DNA of 8,549 bases, taken from DATCRE01 sp035493595. GTDB taxonomy: Bacteria; Bacteroidota; Bacteroidia; Cytophagales; Cyclobacteriaceae. This document shows positions 1 to 6,697 of the stretch, in pieces; position 1 is the first letter of the stretch; each line of letters starts with the position of its first letter. Position numbers and translations under genes: made by a program. The notes under the pieces were generated by a model. The model worked only from the letters and a program-made list of their open reading frames with translations, searched no databases and was not told the origin of the DNA. The DNA is taken from assembly GCA_035493595.1 (NCBI GenBank), contig DATJHZ010000071.1:1-8549 (forward strand), given 5' to 3'.

Positions 1-1040
1 TCTTCTTTTGGTATGCTGGCGTGTGTCATTGACGCCGGGTGATTTATTAATGATTCCACACCACCTAATGATTCGGCTAACGAAAATAATTCAACGCTCT
101 TCATCAGCTTGGTTGCAGTGGCAACACTGTCATCTTTCAAGGTGAACGAAAGCATACCACCAAAATCTTTCATTTGTTGTTTGGCAATAGCATGGTTAGG
201 ATGATCTGCAAAACCCGGCCAATATACTTTACCAATTTTAGGATGTGCTTTTAATAGTTCAGCTATCTTTCTTCCATTACTGCAATGACGCTCCATCCGC
301 AGGTGCAAAGTCTTGATGCCGCGAAGTACCAGGAAAGAGTCCTGCGGGCCAGGGACAGCACCGCATGAATTTGCAATAAACGCCAGCTCATTATGAATTT
401 TTTCATTGTTGGAAACCAATGCGCCCATAATTACATCAGAGTGACCACCGAGATACTTGGTTACGGAATGCATAACGATATCTGCACCGAGATCTAACGG
501 GTTTTGAAGATAAGGGGAAGCAAATGTATTATCGACAGCAACGAGTATGTTATGTTTTTTTGCAAGGGCTACACAGGCTTTAATATCGATGATATTCATC
601 AACGGATTAGTCGGTGTTTCCAGCCAGAATAATTTTGTTTTAGCGTTGATGAGTGGCTTGATGTTATCGGCATTAGTCAGATCAATGAAATGAAACTTGA
701 TGCCGAATTTTTCATACACTTTTGTAAACATCCGGTATGAGCCACCATAAAGATCATTGCTGGTGATCACTTCATCACCAGGACTAAGTAATTTGATTAC
801 AGCATCTGTTGCACCCATGCCTGAGGAAAAGCAGAGTCCGAATTTTCCATTCTCCAATGCAGCAATACTTTTTTGTAAAGCATTGCGTGTTGGGTTTGCA
901 CCGCGCGCATAGGCATAACCTTTATGTTGTGCTGGTGATTCTTGTACGTATGTTGATGTTTGATAAATAGGCGTCATAATAGCGCCTGTTGTGGGGTCTG
1001 GCTCTACGCCAGCGTGCACTGCTTTCGTTCCGAATTTCAT
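1..1040 (-). CDS. Cystathionine gamma-synthase/gamma-lyase family PLP enzyme (C-terminus cut by window edge)
   Basis: A cytosolic PLP enzyme of the Cys/Met metabolism (trans-sulfuration) family. Such enzymes form cystathionine from an activated homoserine and cysteine, or cleave cystathionine or methionine. My translation gives 346 codons plus two bases with no stop, so roughly 30-40 C-terminal residues of the usual ~380 are missing. It starts MKFGTKAVHAG at the only sensible ATG. Family hallmarks are TPIYQTSTYV (23-32), YARGANPTRNALQ (44-56), the cofactor-contacting SSGMGAT (72-78), NDLYGGSYR (95-103), ETPTNP (141-146), DNTFASP (170-176), and HSVTKYLGGHSD (191-202), in which K195 should bind PLP. 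SLGGVESLINHPASMTHASIP (324-344) is the typical C-terminal substrate-site block. I cannot separate synthase from lyase by eye. The gene lies 57 bp downstream of the 125-aa gene, with a palindrome filling most of the gap, so co-transcription is possible but unproven. No clear ribosome binding site is visible. Confidence 0.95.
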   Translation of the reverse strand, partial: MKFGTKAVHAGVEPDPTTGAIMTPIYQTSTYVQESPAQHKGYAYARGANPTRNALQKSIAALENGKFGLCFSSGMGATDAVIKLLSPGDEVITSNDLYGGSYRMFTKVYEKFGIKFHFIDLTNADNIKPLINAKTKLFWLETPTNPLMNIIDIKACVALAKKHNILVAVDNTFASPYLQNPLDLGADIVMHSVTKYLGGHSDVIMGALVSNNEKIHNELAFIANSCGAVPGPQDSFLVLRGIKTLHLRMERHCSNGRKIAELLKAHPKIGKVYWPGFADHPNHAIAKQQMKDFGGMLSFTLKDDSVATATKLMKSVELFSLAESLGGVESLINHPASMTHASIPKE

Positions 1041-1061
1041 TTGATTATTTAATTTCTGTGT

Positions 1062-1097
1062 TGCAGTAGAGACGCGATGCATCGCGTCTCTACTGCA
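1062..1097. repeat. Perfect 36-bp palindrome, REP-like
   Basis: Every base pairs with its mirror position around a centre between 1079 and 1080 (core GATGCATC), with no unpaired loop. Each arm contains GTAGAGACGCG in inward orientation. The palindrome begins right beside the TAA stop (1098-1100) of the 125-aa gene and ends 21 bp before the start of the PLP enzyme gene. No T-run follows it on either strand, so it does not look like a standard intrinsic terminator. The GTAG start of each arm resembles the tetranucleotide found at REP elements that RAYT (REP-associated) transposases act on. From general knowledge, GTAGAGACG...CGTCTCTAC palindromes recur in several bacterial genomes. A dispersed REP-type repeat is therefore my preferred reading. 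It could also form an mRNA hairpin that stabilises the upstream message. Confidence 0.85.
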
Positions 1098-1475
1098 TTA
1101 TATTTTGTTACCCCAATATTCTTTGATGGCGTTCTTCCAGTTGTCACCGCTTTTCAAATAAAGGGCAGTGTTAATCAACATCATGTCCTCAGGCGATTGA
1201 TTATTGTCTGATTCTAAACTGCTGATGATAAGATCGTAGAGCTTACTACGAAACGCATTGCCTTCTTTACTGGCCAATACTTTTAAATCTTTCAGAATTG
1301 TTTGAGCAGAAACTTCAGTTGTAACTGGCTGTGCAACTTCAGCGGCAACAGGTTTATGAACAGCAACAACCGGCTCTTCAATTTTTTCACTGAGTTTTTC
1401 AGGCGACACCAATGATGCAGCCTGCTGCTTCAAAAACTCATCCAAATCTTTTAATGTATTTTTCTTTTTGCTCAT
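1098..1475 (-). CDS. Hypothetical 125-aa protein coupled to the ParA ATPase, probable partner/adaptor
   Basis: I do not recognise a named family. The protein opens with a basic stretch (MSKKKNTLK) and a short amphipathic segment (about 8-20). Next comes a low-complexity linker rich in Ala, Val, Pro and Glu (about 32-58), then a probably helical domain (59-125) ending in LYLKSGDNWKNAIKEYWGN. There is no signal peptide or membrane segment, so it should be cytosolic. Its ATG overlaps the TGA of the ParA gene by 4 bp (ATGA, 1472-1475), a classic sign of translational coupling and joint function. Small partners of ParA-type ATPases often carry a basic N-terminal peptide that stimulates the ATPase. 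The basic start followed by a flexible linker fits such a role, but this is inference from context, not homology. The stop codon sits against the 36-bp palindrome. Confidence 0.8.
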   Translation of the reverse strand: MSKKKNTLKDLDEFLKQQAASLVSPEKLSEKIEEPVVAVHKPVAAEVAQPVTTEVSAQTILKDLKVLASKEGNAFRSKLYDLIISSLESDNNQSPEDMMLINTALYLKSGDNWKNAIKEYWGNKI

Positions 1476-2095
1476 GACAGATTATTCAAAATAGCTTGGG
1501 CTACAGGTTGATATTCTTTCTCAGCTTCAATAGTGCTGAAGTTTACAAACAGATTTTTCTGAGGCACTACAATGGGTAGTACTAATGCATCAAGGTTCTT
1601 AAGATTATCACGCACCGTGTGCAGTCCCGTTGAACTGTGGATGCGGTTTGGAAGAATCAGGATTTTAAGTTTTGGATTCAGCTCACGTGCTGGCGAAAGA
1701 TCAGTAACGGTTTGATACGTTACCAGCAAATCATTTTGTGTAAGACTGGTTGGTACAATTACAGCATCGCTTACAAGGCAAAGTTTCTTAATACCTTCAT
1801 CGGTAGTTTTACCAGCACTGTCTACAACAATGAAATCAATCTTTTTAGTCTCCTTTATCTTGGTGAGTTCTTCAGCAACCTGGCTGTCTTGTGAGCCGAG
1901 AATTTCAAAAAATACCTTGCCATCTTTTTGCTTGAAGATTTCCATTTTACGCAGGGTATTCAATGTGTAGTTGGTATCCGTTTCAACCAACAGAACACGC
2001 TTGCCAAGTAAGTGAAGTGTTGTAGCCAGGTTTATGGCATTGGTAGTTTTACCTGTGCCACCTTTACGACTGATGAAAGAAATAATTTTAGCCAT
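1472..2095 (-). CDS. Orphan ParA/MinD-family P-loop ATPase (207 aa)
   Basis: A small ParA-superfamily ATPase. Such proteins dimerise on ATP, usually bind the nucleoid or membrane, and position DNA or protein cargo. Visible motifs are the deviant Walker A KGGTGKTT (11-18) with the signature lysine K11 and P-loop lysine K16, the A' box VLLVETD (34-40) retaining D40, and Walker B FIVVDSAG (88-95) with D92. PTSLTQNDL (115-123) and ILILPNRI (145-152) match the central strands of small ParA proteins. At 207 aa it lacks the N-terminal helix-turn-helix extension of plasmid ParA, and no parB or parS is seen nearby, so it is not an obvious chromosome-partition gene. The A' box has Glu where Asp is more usual. 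The ATG at 2093-2095 directly precedes the conserved fold, so the start is secure. An AGGG lies right against the ATG. The E2 terminator ends only a few bases upstream. Confidence 0.93.
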   Translation of the reverse strand: MAKIISFISRKGGTGKTTNAINLATTLHLLGKRVLLVETDTNYTLNTLRKMEIFKQKDGKVFFEILGSQDSQVAEELTKIKETKKIDFIVVDSAGKTTDEGIKKLCLVSDAVIVPTSLTQNDLLVTYQTVTDLSPARELNPKLKILILPNRIHSSTGLHTVRDNLKNLDALVLPIVVPQKNLFVNFSTIEAEKEYQPVAQAILNNLS

Positions 2096-2103
2096 CCCTA
2101 AAT

Positions 2104-2140
2104 GTAAAAAACCCGGAAGGCATTTGAAACCTTCCGGGTT
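2104..2140 (-). terminator. Intrinsic terminator of the E2 acyltransferase gene
   Basis: Perfect 11-bp arms AACCCGGAAGG and CCTTCCGGGTT (2110-2120 and 2130-2140) enclose a 9-nt loop. On the minus strand GGG is followed by six T residues, and the hairpin starts about 21 nt after the E2 stop. On the plus strand no T-run follows, so it works in one direction only. The T-run ends within about ten bases of the ParA start codon, which is unusually close. Confidence 0.9.
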
Positions 2141-2161
2141 AAAAGTTTATTAACTATGAAA

Positions 2162-3475
2162 CTAAATTGTACGTGAGATATCAAATTTTTCCAGGTAATC
2201 AGCTACCCGGCGCACCAACATACCACCAAGGGCACCATCAACAACGCGGTGATCGTAAGAATGTGACAAGAACATCTTGTGACGGATGGCAATAGCATCA
2301 CCGTAAGGAGTTTCCACTACAGCCGGTTTCTTTTGAACAGCTCCCAGGGCAATAATACCAACTTGCGGCTGCATGATAATAGGCGTGCCCATTACATTAC
2401 CAAAAGATCCTACGTTAGAAATTGTGAACGTTCCACCAGATAATTCATCTGGCTTCAATTTATTATCACGTGCTCTTGTAGCCAGATCATTAACGGCTTT
2501 AGTAAGACCTGACAGACTCAGTTTATCAGCATTACGAATAACGGGCACAATAAGATTACCACTTGGCAGTGCAACGGCCATACCAATATTGATGTCTTTC
2601 TTCTTGATGATCTTATCGCCATCAACCTGAATGTTGATCATCGGGTAATCACGAATGGCCATTACCACAGCTTCGATAAAGATTGGCGTGAATGTAAGCA
2701 CATCACCTTCACGTTTCTGGAATTCGTTTTTAACCTTGTTACGCCAGAAAACAATATTGCTTACATCGGCTTCAACAAATGATGTTACGTGAGGTGCAAC
2801 ACGTTTGCTATCTACCATGCGCTCGGCAATCATCTTGCGCATGCGGTCCATCTGGATGATTTCATCGCCGACATTAACCGAAGCAGGAACAAGCGGCGAA
2901 GCTGAAGTGCTCACACCAGACGTTGTTCGCACAGCTTGCTGCTGAACTGGTGTTGCCAGACTCTTGCCAAGCTTTCTATTTTCAACATAGGCTAAAATAT
3001 CTTTCTTGGTAACACGCCCTTCTGCACCGGTACCTGATATGGCATCAAGTTCAGCAACAGCAATCTTTTCTTCCTTTGCAATATTCTTGACTAATGGAGA
3101 ATAGAATCGTGATGAATGATCATGACTGGATGAACCATTCATATTATTGGAAGGCAACACATCAACTGTTGCAAGTACAGCCTCAGCTTTTTTTGTTGCG
3201 GCTGCCGGTACGATAACACTGTCATCGGCTTCAGCATCGGTATCTATGATGGCAATGGCAACACCAATTCCAACCACATCGCCTTCCTTAGCAAGAATTT
3301 CTTTCAAAACACCAGCATGGGTGGTGGGTACTTCCGTATCTACCTTATCTGTAGCTACTTCAAGCACCGACTCGTCCTGGTCAATTTTATCACCAGGCTT
3401 TTTGAGCCACGTCAAAATAGTGGCTTCCATAATGCTTTCGCCCATCTTAGGCATAATAAGTTCTACCAGAGCCAT
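2162..3475 (-). CDS. Dihydrolipoamide acyltransferase, E2 of a 2-oxo acid dehydrogenase complex (437 aa)
   Basis: The core E2 subunit of a 2-oxo acid dehydrogenase complex. It carries the acyl group on lipoyl-lysine and passes it to CoA in the cytosol. Domains in order: a single lipoyl domain (about 2-78) with K44 in ATDKVDTEVP as the expected lipoylation site; a flexible linker (about 80-122); a peripheral subunit-binding domain (about 124-165, SPLVKNIAKEEKI and GTGAEGRVTKKDIL) that docks E1/E3; a second Ala/Ser/Thr/Pro-rich linker (about 172-205); and the catalytic acyltransferase domain (about 206-433) with GTFTISNVGSFG (348-359) and the active-site DHRVVDG (408-414, H409 and D413). The length is normal for a one-lipoyl E2. 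The MPKMGESIMEATILTWLKKPGD start resembles branched-chain 2-oxo acid dehydrogenase E2 more than pyruvate or 2-oxoglutarate E2, but specificity cannot be settled here. No E1 or E3 gene is in the window. The gene is apparently monocistronic, with its own promoter box and terminator. Confidence 0.96.
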   Translation of the reverse strand: MALVELIMPKMGESIMEATILTWLKKPGDKIDQDESVLEVATDKVDTEVPTTHAGVLKEILAKEGDVVGIGVAIAIIDTDAEADDSVIVPAAATKKAEAVLATVDVLPSNNMNGSSSHDHSSRFYSPLVKNIAKEEKIAVAELDAISGTGAEGRVTKKDILAYVENRKLGKSLATPVQQQAVRTTSGVSTSASPLVPASVNVGDEIIQMDRMRKMIAERMVDSKRVAPHVTSFVEADVSNIVFWRNKVKNEFQKREGDVLTFTPIFIEAVVMAIRDYPMINIQVDGDKIIKKKDINIGMAVALPSGNLIVPVIRNADKLSLSGLTKAVNDLATRARDNKLKPDELSGGTFTISNVGSFGNVMGTPIIMQPQVGIIALGAVQKKPAVVETPYGDAIAIRHKMFLSHSYDHRVVDGALGGMLVRRVADYLEKFDISRTI

Positions 3476-3498
3476 GGTTCAATCGTTTGTTTCGGGTT

Positions 3499-3506
3499 CA
3501 AAGTTA
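3499..3506 (-). promoter_or_regulatory. Candidate Bacteroidota -7 box for the E2 gene
   Basis: On the minus strand this reads TAACTTTG, an exact match to the Bacteroidota -7 consensus TAnnTTTG. It would place the transcript start some 15-20 nt before the E2 ATG. I see no convincing TTG at the -33 position, so the call rests on the -7 match and its placement. Confidence 0.45.
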
Positions 3507-3603
3507 AACAGAATTTCAGAAGCTTCGCTTTTTAAAACTGAATTGGTTTTTTGCCACAATATTCAAAATAAATTCAATATAAGACACCTAAAAACCGAAG
3601 GTT

Positions 3604-3622
3604 ATTGCAAGTAGTTTGCAAT
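3604..3622. promoter_or_regulatory. Candidate PadR operator: ATTGCAA-N5-TTGCAAT
   Basis: A perfect 7-bp inverted repeat, ATTGCAA gtagt TTGCAAT, ends 43 bp before the PadR start codon. Each half contains TTGCAA, itself a 6-bp palindrome. Its right half overlaps the TTTG at the proposed -33 position of the PadR promoter, so a bound dimer would block polymerase. PadR-family repressors commonly autoregulate from short inverted repeats in such divergent regions. The link to this PadR protein is inferred from position only. Confidence 0.5.
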
Positions 3623-3646
3623 TCACTGAATATTTTCTTCTATTTG
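3615..3646 (+). promoter_or_regulatory. Candidate -33/-7 promoter of the padR-permease operon
   Basis: TTTG at 3615-3618 and TCTATTTG at 3639-3646 (one mismatch to TAnnTTTG) are 20 nt apart, which suits Bacteroidota sigma-factor promoters. Transcription would begin near 3651-3654, giving a short leader of about a dozen bases before the ATG at 3666. The AAGGAA just before that ATG is too close to act as a normal ribosome binding site. The other part of the 190-bp divergent gap (3507-3603) is AT-rich and shows me nothing clear. Confidence 0.45.
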
Positions 3647-3665
3647 CTTAACAAAATATAAGGAA

Positions 3666-3998
3666 ATGGGAAAAGAATATCTCGGCGAATTTGAGGAATT
3701 GATTCTAACCATGGTTGCCGCGCTGCAAGATGATGCCTACGGTGCTGCCATAACCGAAGAGATTGAAACACGCCTGAAGCGTGAAGTAAATCTGAGTGCC
3801 GTGCATGTAACGCTCTATCGTTTGGAGGACAAAGGTTTGATCAAATCATCGATGGGAGGAGGAACGAATGAACGCGGCGGCAGGCGAAAAAGAATCTACA
3901 CCATTACAAGTGCCGGCATGGCCACACTTAAGATGATGAAAGAAACCCGACTTGATTTGTGGAAACTGGTGCCGCAGTTAAAAATATCCGGAACATGA
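3666..3998 (+). CDS. PadR-family transcriptional regulator (110 aa)
   Basis: A small winged-helix repressor of the PadR family, probably a dimer that controls this operon. The winged-helix domain spans about residues 6-88. It starts LGEFEELILTMVAALQDDAYGAAI (6-29), continues with the recognition-helix region LSAVHVTLYRLEDKGLI (43-59), and ends with a basic wing RGGRRKRIYTITSAG (70-84). A single helix (about 85-102) is the probable dimerisation element, as in short PadR-like proteins without a large C-terminal domain. The chosen ATG gives the expected N-terminus. Its TGA overlaps the permease ATG (ATGA, 3995-3998), so the two are translationally coupled. PadR genes immediately before prefix-domain permeases are a known arrangement, described for acidobacterial PadR/ADOP pairs. 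The likely operator lies just upstream. The signal it senses is unknown. Confidence 0.95.
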   Translation: MGKEYLGEFEELILTMVAALQDDAYGAAITEEIETRLKREVNLSAVHVTLYRLEDKGLIKSSMGGGTNERGGRRKRIYTITSAGMATLKMMKETRLDLWKLVPQLKISGT

Positions 3999-6697
3999 AT
4001 AATGATTCTGACTTTGATAAACTACCGCGCTGGCCACTTCGGTTTCTGTCATGGTTTTGCCCTGTAGAAATAGCAGAGGAGATAGAAGGAGACCTTATTC
4101 AAAAATTTTACCGCGATGTAAAAAATGTTGGAGAGAAGGCGGCGAAGCGAAGATTTATTTGGAGTGCTGTTCGGTTTTTCAGACCAGGAATCATTTTACG
4201 AAATACATTTTCTTACTCATTAATCAATACCATTATGCTAAGAAATTATTTTACCATCGCCTTTCGAAATGTTGTCAAGAACAAAGTGTTTTCGGCGATC
4301 AATATTTTTGGTTTGGGAATAGGTTTAGCTGCATGTTTGCTCATCTTTCAGTTTGTGAGTTTTGAGTTAAGCTATGATACTTTTAATGAAAAGCTGGATC
4401 GCACCTACCGCATTACGAATGACAGATTCCAAAACGGAAAACTGATTCAGCATGGTACAATCATGTATCCTACCATTGGCCCTGTGATGGCCAAAGATTA
4501 TCCGGAGATTGAAACGTACACACGTCTTATGCCCGGCGGAGATCTCAATGTTAAAGTTGATGAGAAAATATTCAAGGGAGAGAATGCACATTTTGCAGAT
4601 GAACGTTTCTTTACCGTATTCAGCTTCCCGTTTCTGGCAGGCGATCGGTCTTCTGCTTTAAAAGATCGATACACCATGGTGCTGACCGAGAGCACTGCCA
4701 TTAAATATTTTGGTGTTGCTGACAAAAATTATTCAAGTGTTATTGGTAAAGTAGTGTACTGGGGACTTGATCCTCAACCTTACAAGATCACAGCAGTCTG
4801 CTCTAATATTCCTGAGAACTCCCACATTCAATTTGATGCGTTAGTTTCTTATGCAACACTCATCTCACCTGAAGAACATGATGCCGACGATAGCTGGACA
4901 TGGTCAGACATGCGTCATTACCTGGTGTTGAAACCGGGCACAGATTACAAAGCACTTGAAAGTAAATTTCCAGATTTCAGCAAGCGTTATTTTCAAGGCG
5001 ACAAAGTTTCTGGCAGCGTTGAGAAATTTTATCTGCAACCTATGAAGGACGCACATTTGTATTCTGACTATGAATATGATATTGCAAGAACAGCCAGTGG
5101 CAAGGCTGTGTGGGCCATGGTTGTTGTAGCTGTTTTTGTTCTTCTTATCGCCTGGATTAATTATATAAACCTTACCACATCGCGTGCACTTGATCGTGCA
5201 AAAGAAGTAGGATTGCGAAAAGTTATGGGTGCCTTAAAAAGTCAATTGATCAAGCAATTTCTTTTTGAATCAATACTCATTAGTCTTTTTGCTTTTTTAG
5301 TGGCCATCACTATTGTCTTGATTTCTCAATCATCATTTAATGACATGATCGGAGGTAATCTTTCATGGTGGAAGGTTTTTTCGGAAATGAATTCATCCAC
5401 CATACTGATTTTAATTTCTGTTATGACAGCGGGAGTGTTGTTATCCGGATTTTATCCTGCTTTCGTTTTGTCATCGTATCAACCGGTAACAGTATTGAAA
5501 GGAAAATTTCAACGATCATCACGGGGACAATTCCTGAGAAAGTCATTAGTAGTATTTCAATTCACATCATCAGCAGCATTAATTACCGGGACATTAATCG
5601 TATCGAAACAATTACGATTTATGAATGATGCTGATCTTGGAATGAATATTCACAACACCTTGATTGTTCAGGCACCTGAACGCACAGCATGGGATTCAAC
5701 ATTTATTGATCGGGTAGAATCTTACAAACATGCACTTGCTCAAATCAAAGGCATTGCAAGTGTAACAACGTCAAACCGACTTCCGGGTGATCGGCTGGGA
5801 AGAAGTTTTGGTATTCGATTAAGTGACCAGCCTTCTGATGCTCATTTTACCATGAGTAATATGGGAGTGGATTATAATTACTTTGATACGTATGGAATAT
5901 CTGTTGTTGCCGGCAGAAAATTTTTACTGACCGATCATAAGGTAAAATTTGAAGATATTAATACAGTTGTTTTAAATCTTAATGCTGTCAAGTTGCTTGG
6001 TATAGACAATGCCACAAATGCCATTGGTAAAGAAATTGTTTGGGGGAATGGTGGCAGGAAATATACCATCGTGGGTGTCATAAAAGATTTTCATCAGGAG
6101 TCACTAAAGAATACTATGGAACCTATGATTTTCAGACCAAACTATAGCACCTATTCACCTGCTTCTATCAAATTAGAAAAATCAGATATAGATAATTCTA
6201 AAAAGATTGTTGCTGATGTTGAGAAGATCTTCGCGAAGTTTTTTCCAGACAACGCATTTGATTATTCTTTTTTGGAAGATAAGTATAAACGTCAATACAG
6301 AGATGACAATCGTTTTGGTAAAGTTATTAGTGTCTTTACGATTTTAGCCATCATCATTTCTTGTCTTGGTTTGGTTGGACTCTCTTCATACACCGCAGTT
6401 CAACGCACCAAAGAGATTGGCATACGAAAAGTTTTAGGTGCCACATTGTTTAACATTGTAGCACTGCTTTCTGTTGACTTTATAAAACTGGTATTGCTAG
6501 CCACACTGTTGGCATTGCCCATTGCCCATATAGCCATGCAATACTGGCTGGAGGGATATGCATACAAAGTTGTTCCAGGGATACTGATTTATATTATGCC
6601 TGTAATTTTGATCTTACTCATTGCATCTTTTACAATGAGCTTTCAGGTGATAAGGACTGCCATGACAAATCCTTCGAATACGTTGAAGTATGAGTAG
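3995..6697 (+). CDS. Prefix-domain FtsX/MacB-type permease with two modules (900 aa)
   Basis: An inner-membrane permease of the MacB/FtsX (type VII ABC) superfamily, with two fused modules. Layout: a cytoplasmic permease-prefix domain (about 10-70, LRFLSWFCP, EEIEGDL and RFFRPGIILRN); TM1 (about 99-122); a first periplasmic MacB-like domain (about 123-370); TM2-TM4 (about 371-394, 422-446, 467-492) with the coupling-type motif KEVGLRKVMGA (403-413); TM5 (about 517-537); a second periplasmic domain (about 540-775); and TM6-TM8 (about 776-800, 822-846, 862-886) with KEIGIRKVLGA (806-816). The tail NPSNTLKYE is typical of this group. I chose the ATG at 3995, which overlaps the padR stop, over an in-frame GTG at 3959 because it gives the coupled overlap and a normal prefix domain. 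No ATPase is encoded nearby. The transported substrate is unknown; relatives act on lipoproteins, peptides, lipids or the cell wall. Confidence 0.94.
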   Translation: MNNDSDFDKLPRWPLRFLSWFCPVEIAEEIEGDLIQKFYRDVKNVGEKAAKRRFIWSAVRFFRPGIILRNTFSYSLINTIMLRNYFTIAFRNVVKNKVFSAINIFGLGIGLAACLLIFQFVSFELSYDTFNEKLDRTYRITNDRFQNGKLIQHGTIMYPTIGPVMAKDYPEIETYTRLMPGGDLNVKVDEKIFKGENAHFADERFFTVFSFPFLAGDRSSALKDRYTMVLTESTAIKYFGVADKNYSSVIGKVVYWGLDPQPYKITAVCSNIPENSHIQFDALVSYATLISPEEHDADDSWTWSDMRHYLVLKPGTDYKALESKFPDFSKRYFQGDKVSGSVEKFYLQPMKDAHLYSDYEYDIARTASGKAVWAMVVVAVFVLLIAWINYINLTTSRALDRAKEVGLRKVMGALKSQLIKQFLFESILISLFAFLVAITIVLISQSSFNDMIGGNLSWWKVFSEMNSSTILILISVMTAGVLLSGFYPAFVLSSYQPVTVLKGKFQRSSRGQFLRKSLVVFQFTSSAALITGTLIVSKQLRFMNDADLGMNIHNTLIVQAPERTAWDSTFIDRVESYKHALAQIKGIASVTTSNRLPGDRLGRSFGIRLSDQPSDAHFTMSNMGVDYNYFDTYGISVVAGRKFLLTDHKVKFEDINTVVLNLNAVKLLGIDNATNAIGKEIVWGNGGRKYTIVGVIKDFHQESLKNTMEPMIFRPNYSTYSPASIKLEKSDIDNSKKIVADVEKIFAKFFPDNAFDYSFLEDKYKRQYRDDNRFGKVISVFTILAIIISCLGLVGLSSYTAVQRTKEIGIRKVLGATLFNIVALLSVDFIKLVLLATLLALPIAHIAMQYWLEGYAYKVVPGILIYIMPVILILLIASFTMSFQVIRTAMTNPSNTLKYE

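Noticed and set aside
1062..1097. The 36-bp palindrome as an intrinsic terminator
   Set aside because: There is no loop and no T-run on either strand after the stem, unlike the clear terminator at 2104-2140.
1472..2095. A chromosomal or plasmid parAB partition locus
   Set aside because: The downstream 125-aa protein shows no ParB-type helix-turn-helix or nuclease-like domain, and I saw no parS-like sites. Surrounding genes are ordinary metabolic ones.
3147..3614. Open frame of 155 codons on the plus strand opposite the 5' part of the E2 gene
   Set aside because: It lies antisense to a fully convincing E2 gene and its Ser/Thr/Ala-rich translation mirrors that gene's codon pattern. It resembles no protein family. 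The other open frames opposite or inside the ParA, E2 and permease genes were dismissed for the same reason.
3959..3994. Upstream in-frame GTG start for the first permease
   Set aside because: It would add 12 residues inside padR. The ATG at 3995 forms an ATGA overlap with the padR stop and gives a prefix domain start comparable to that of the second permease.
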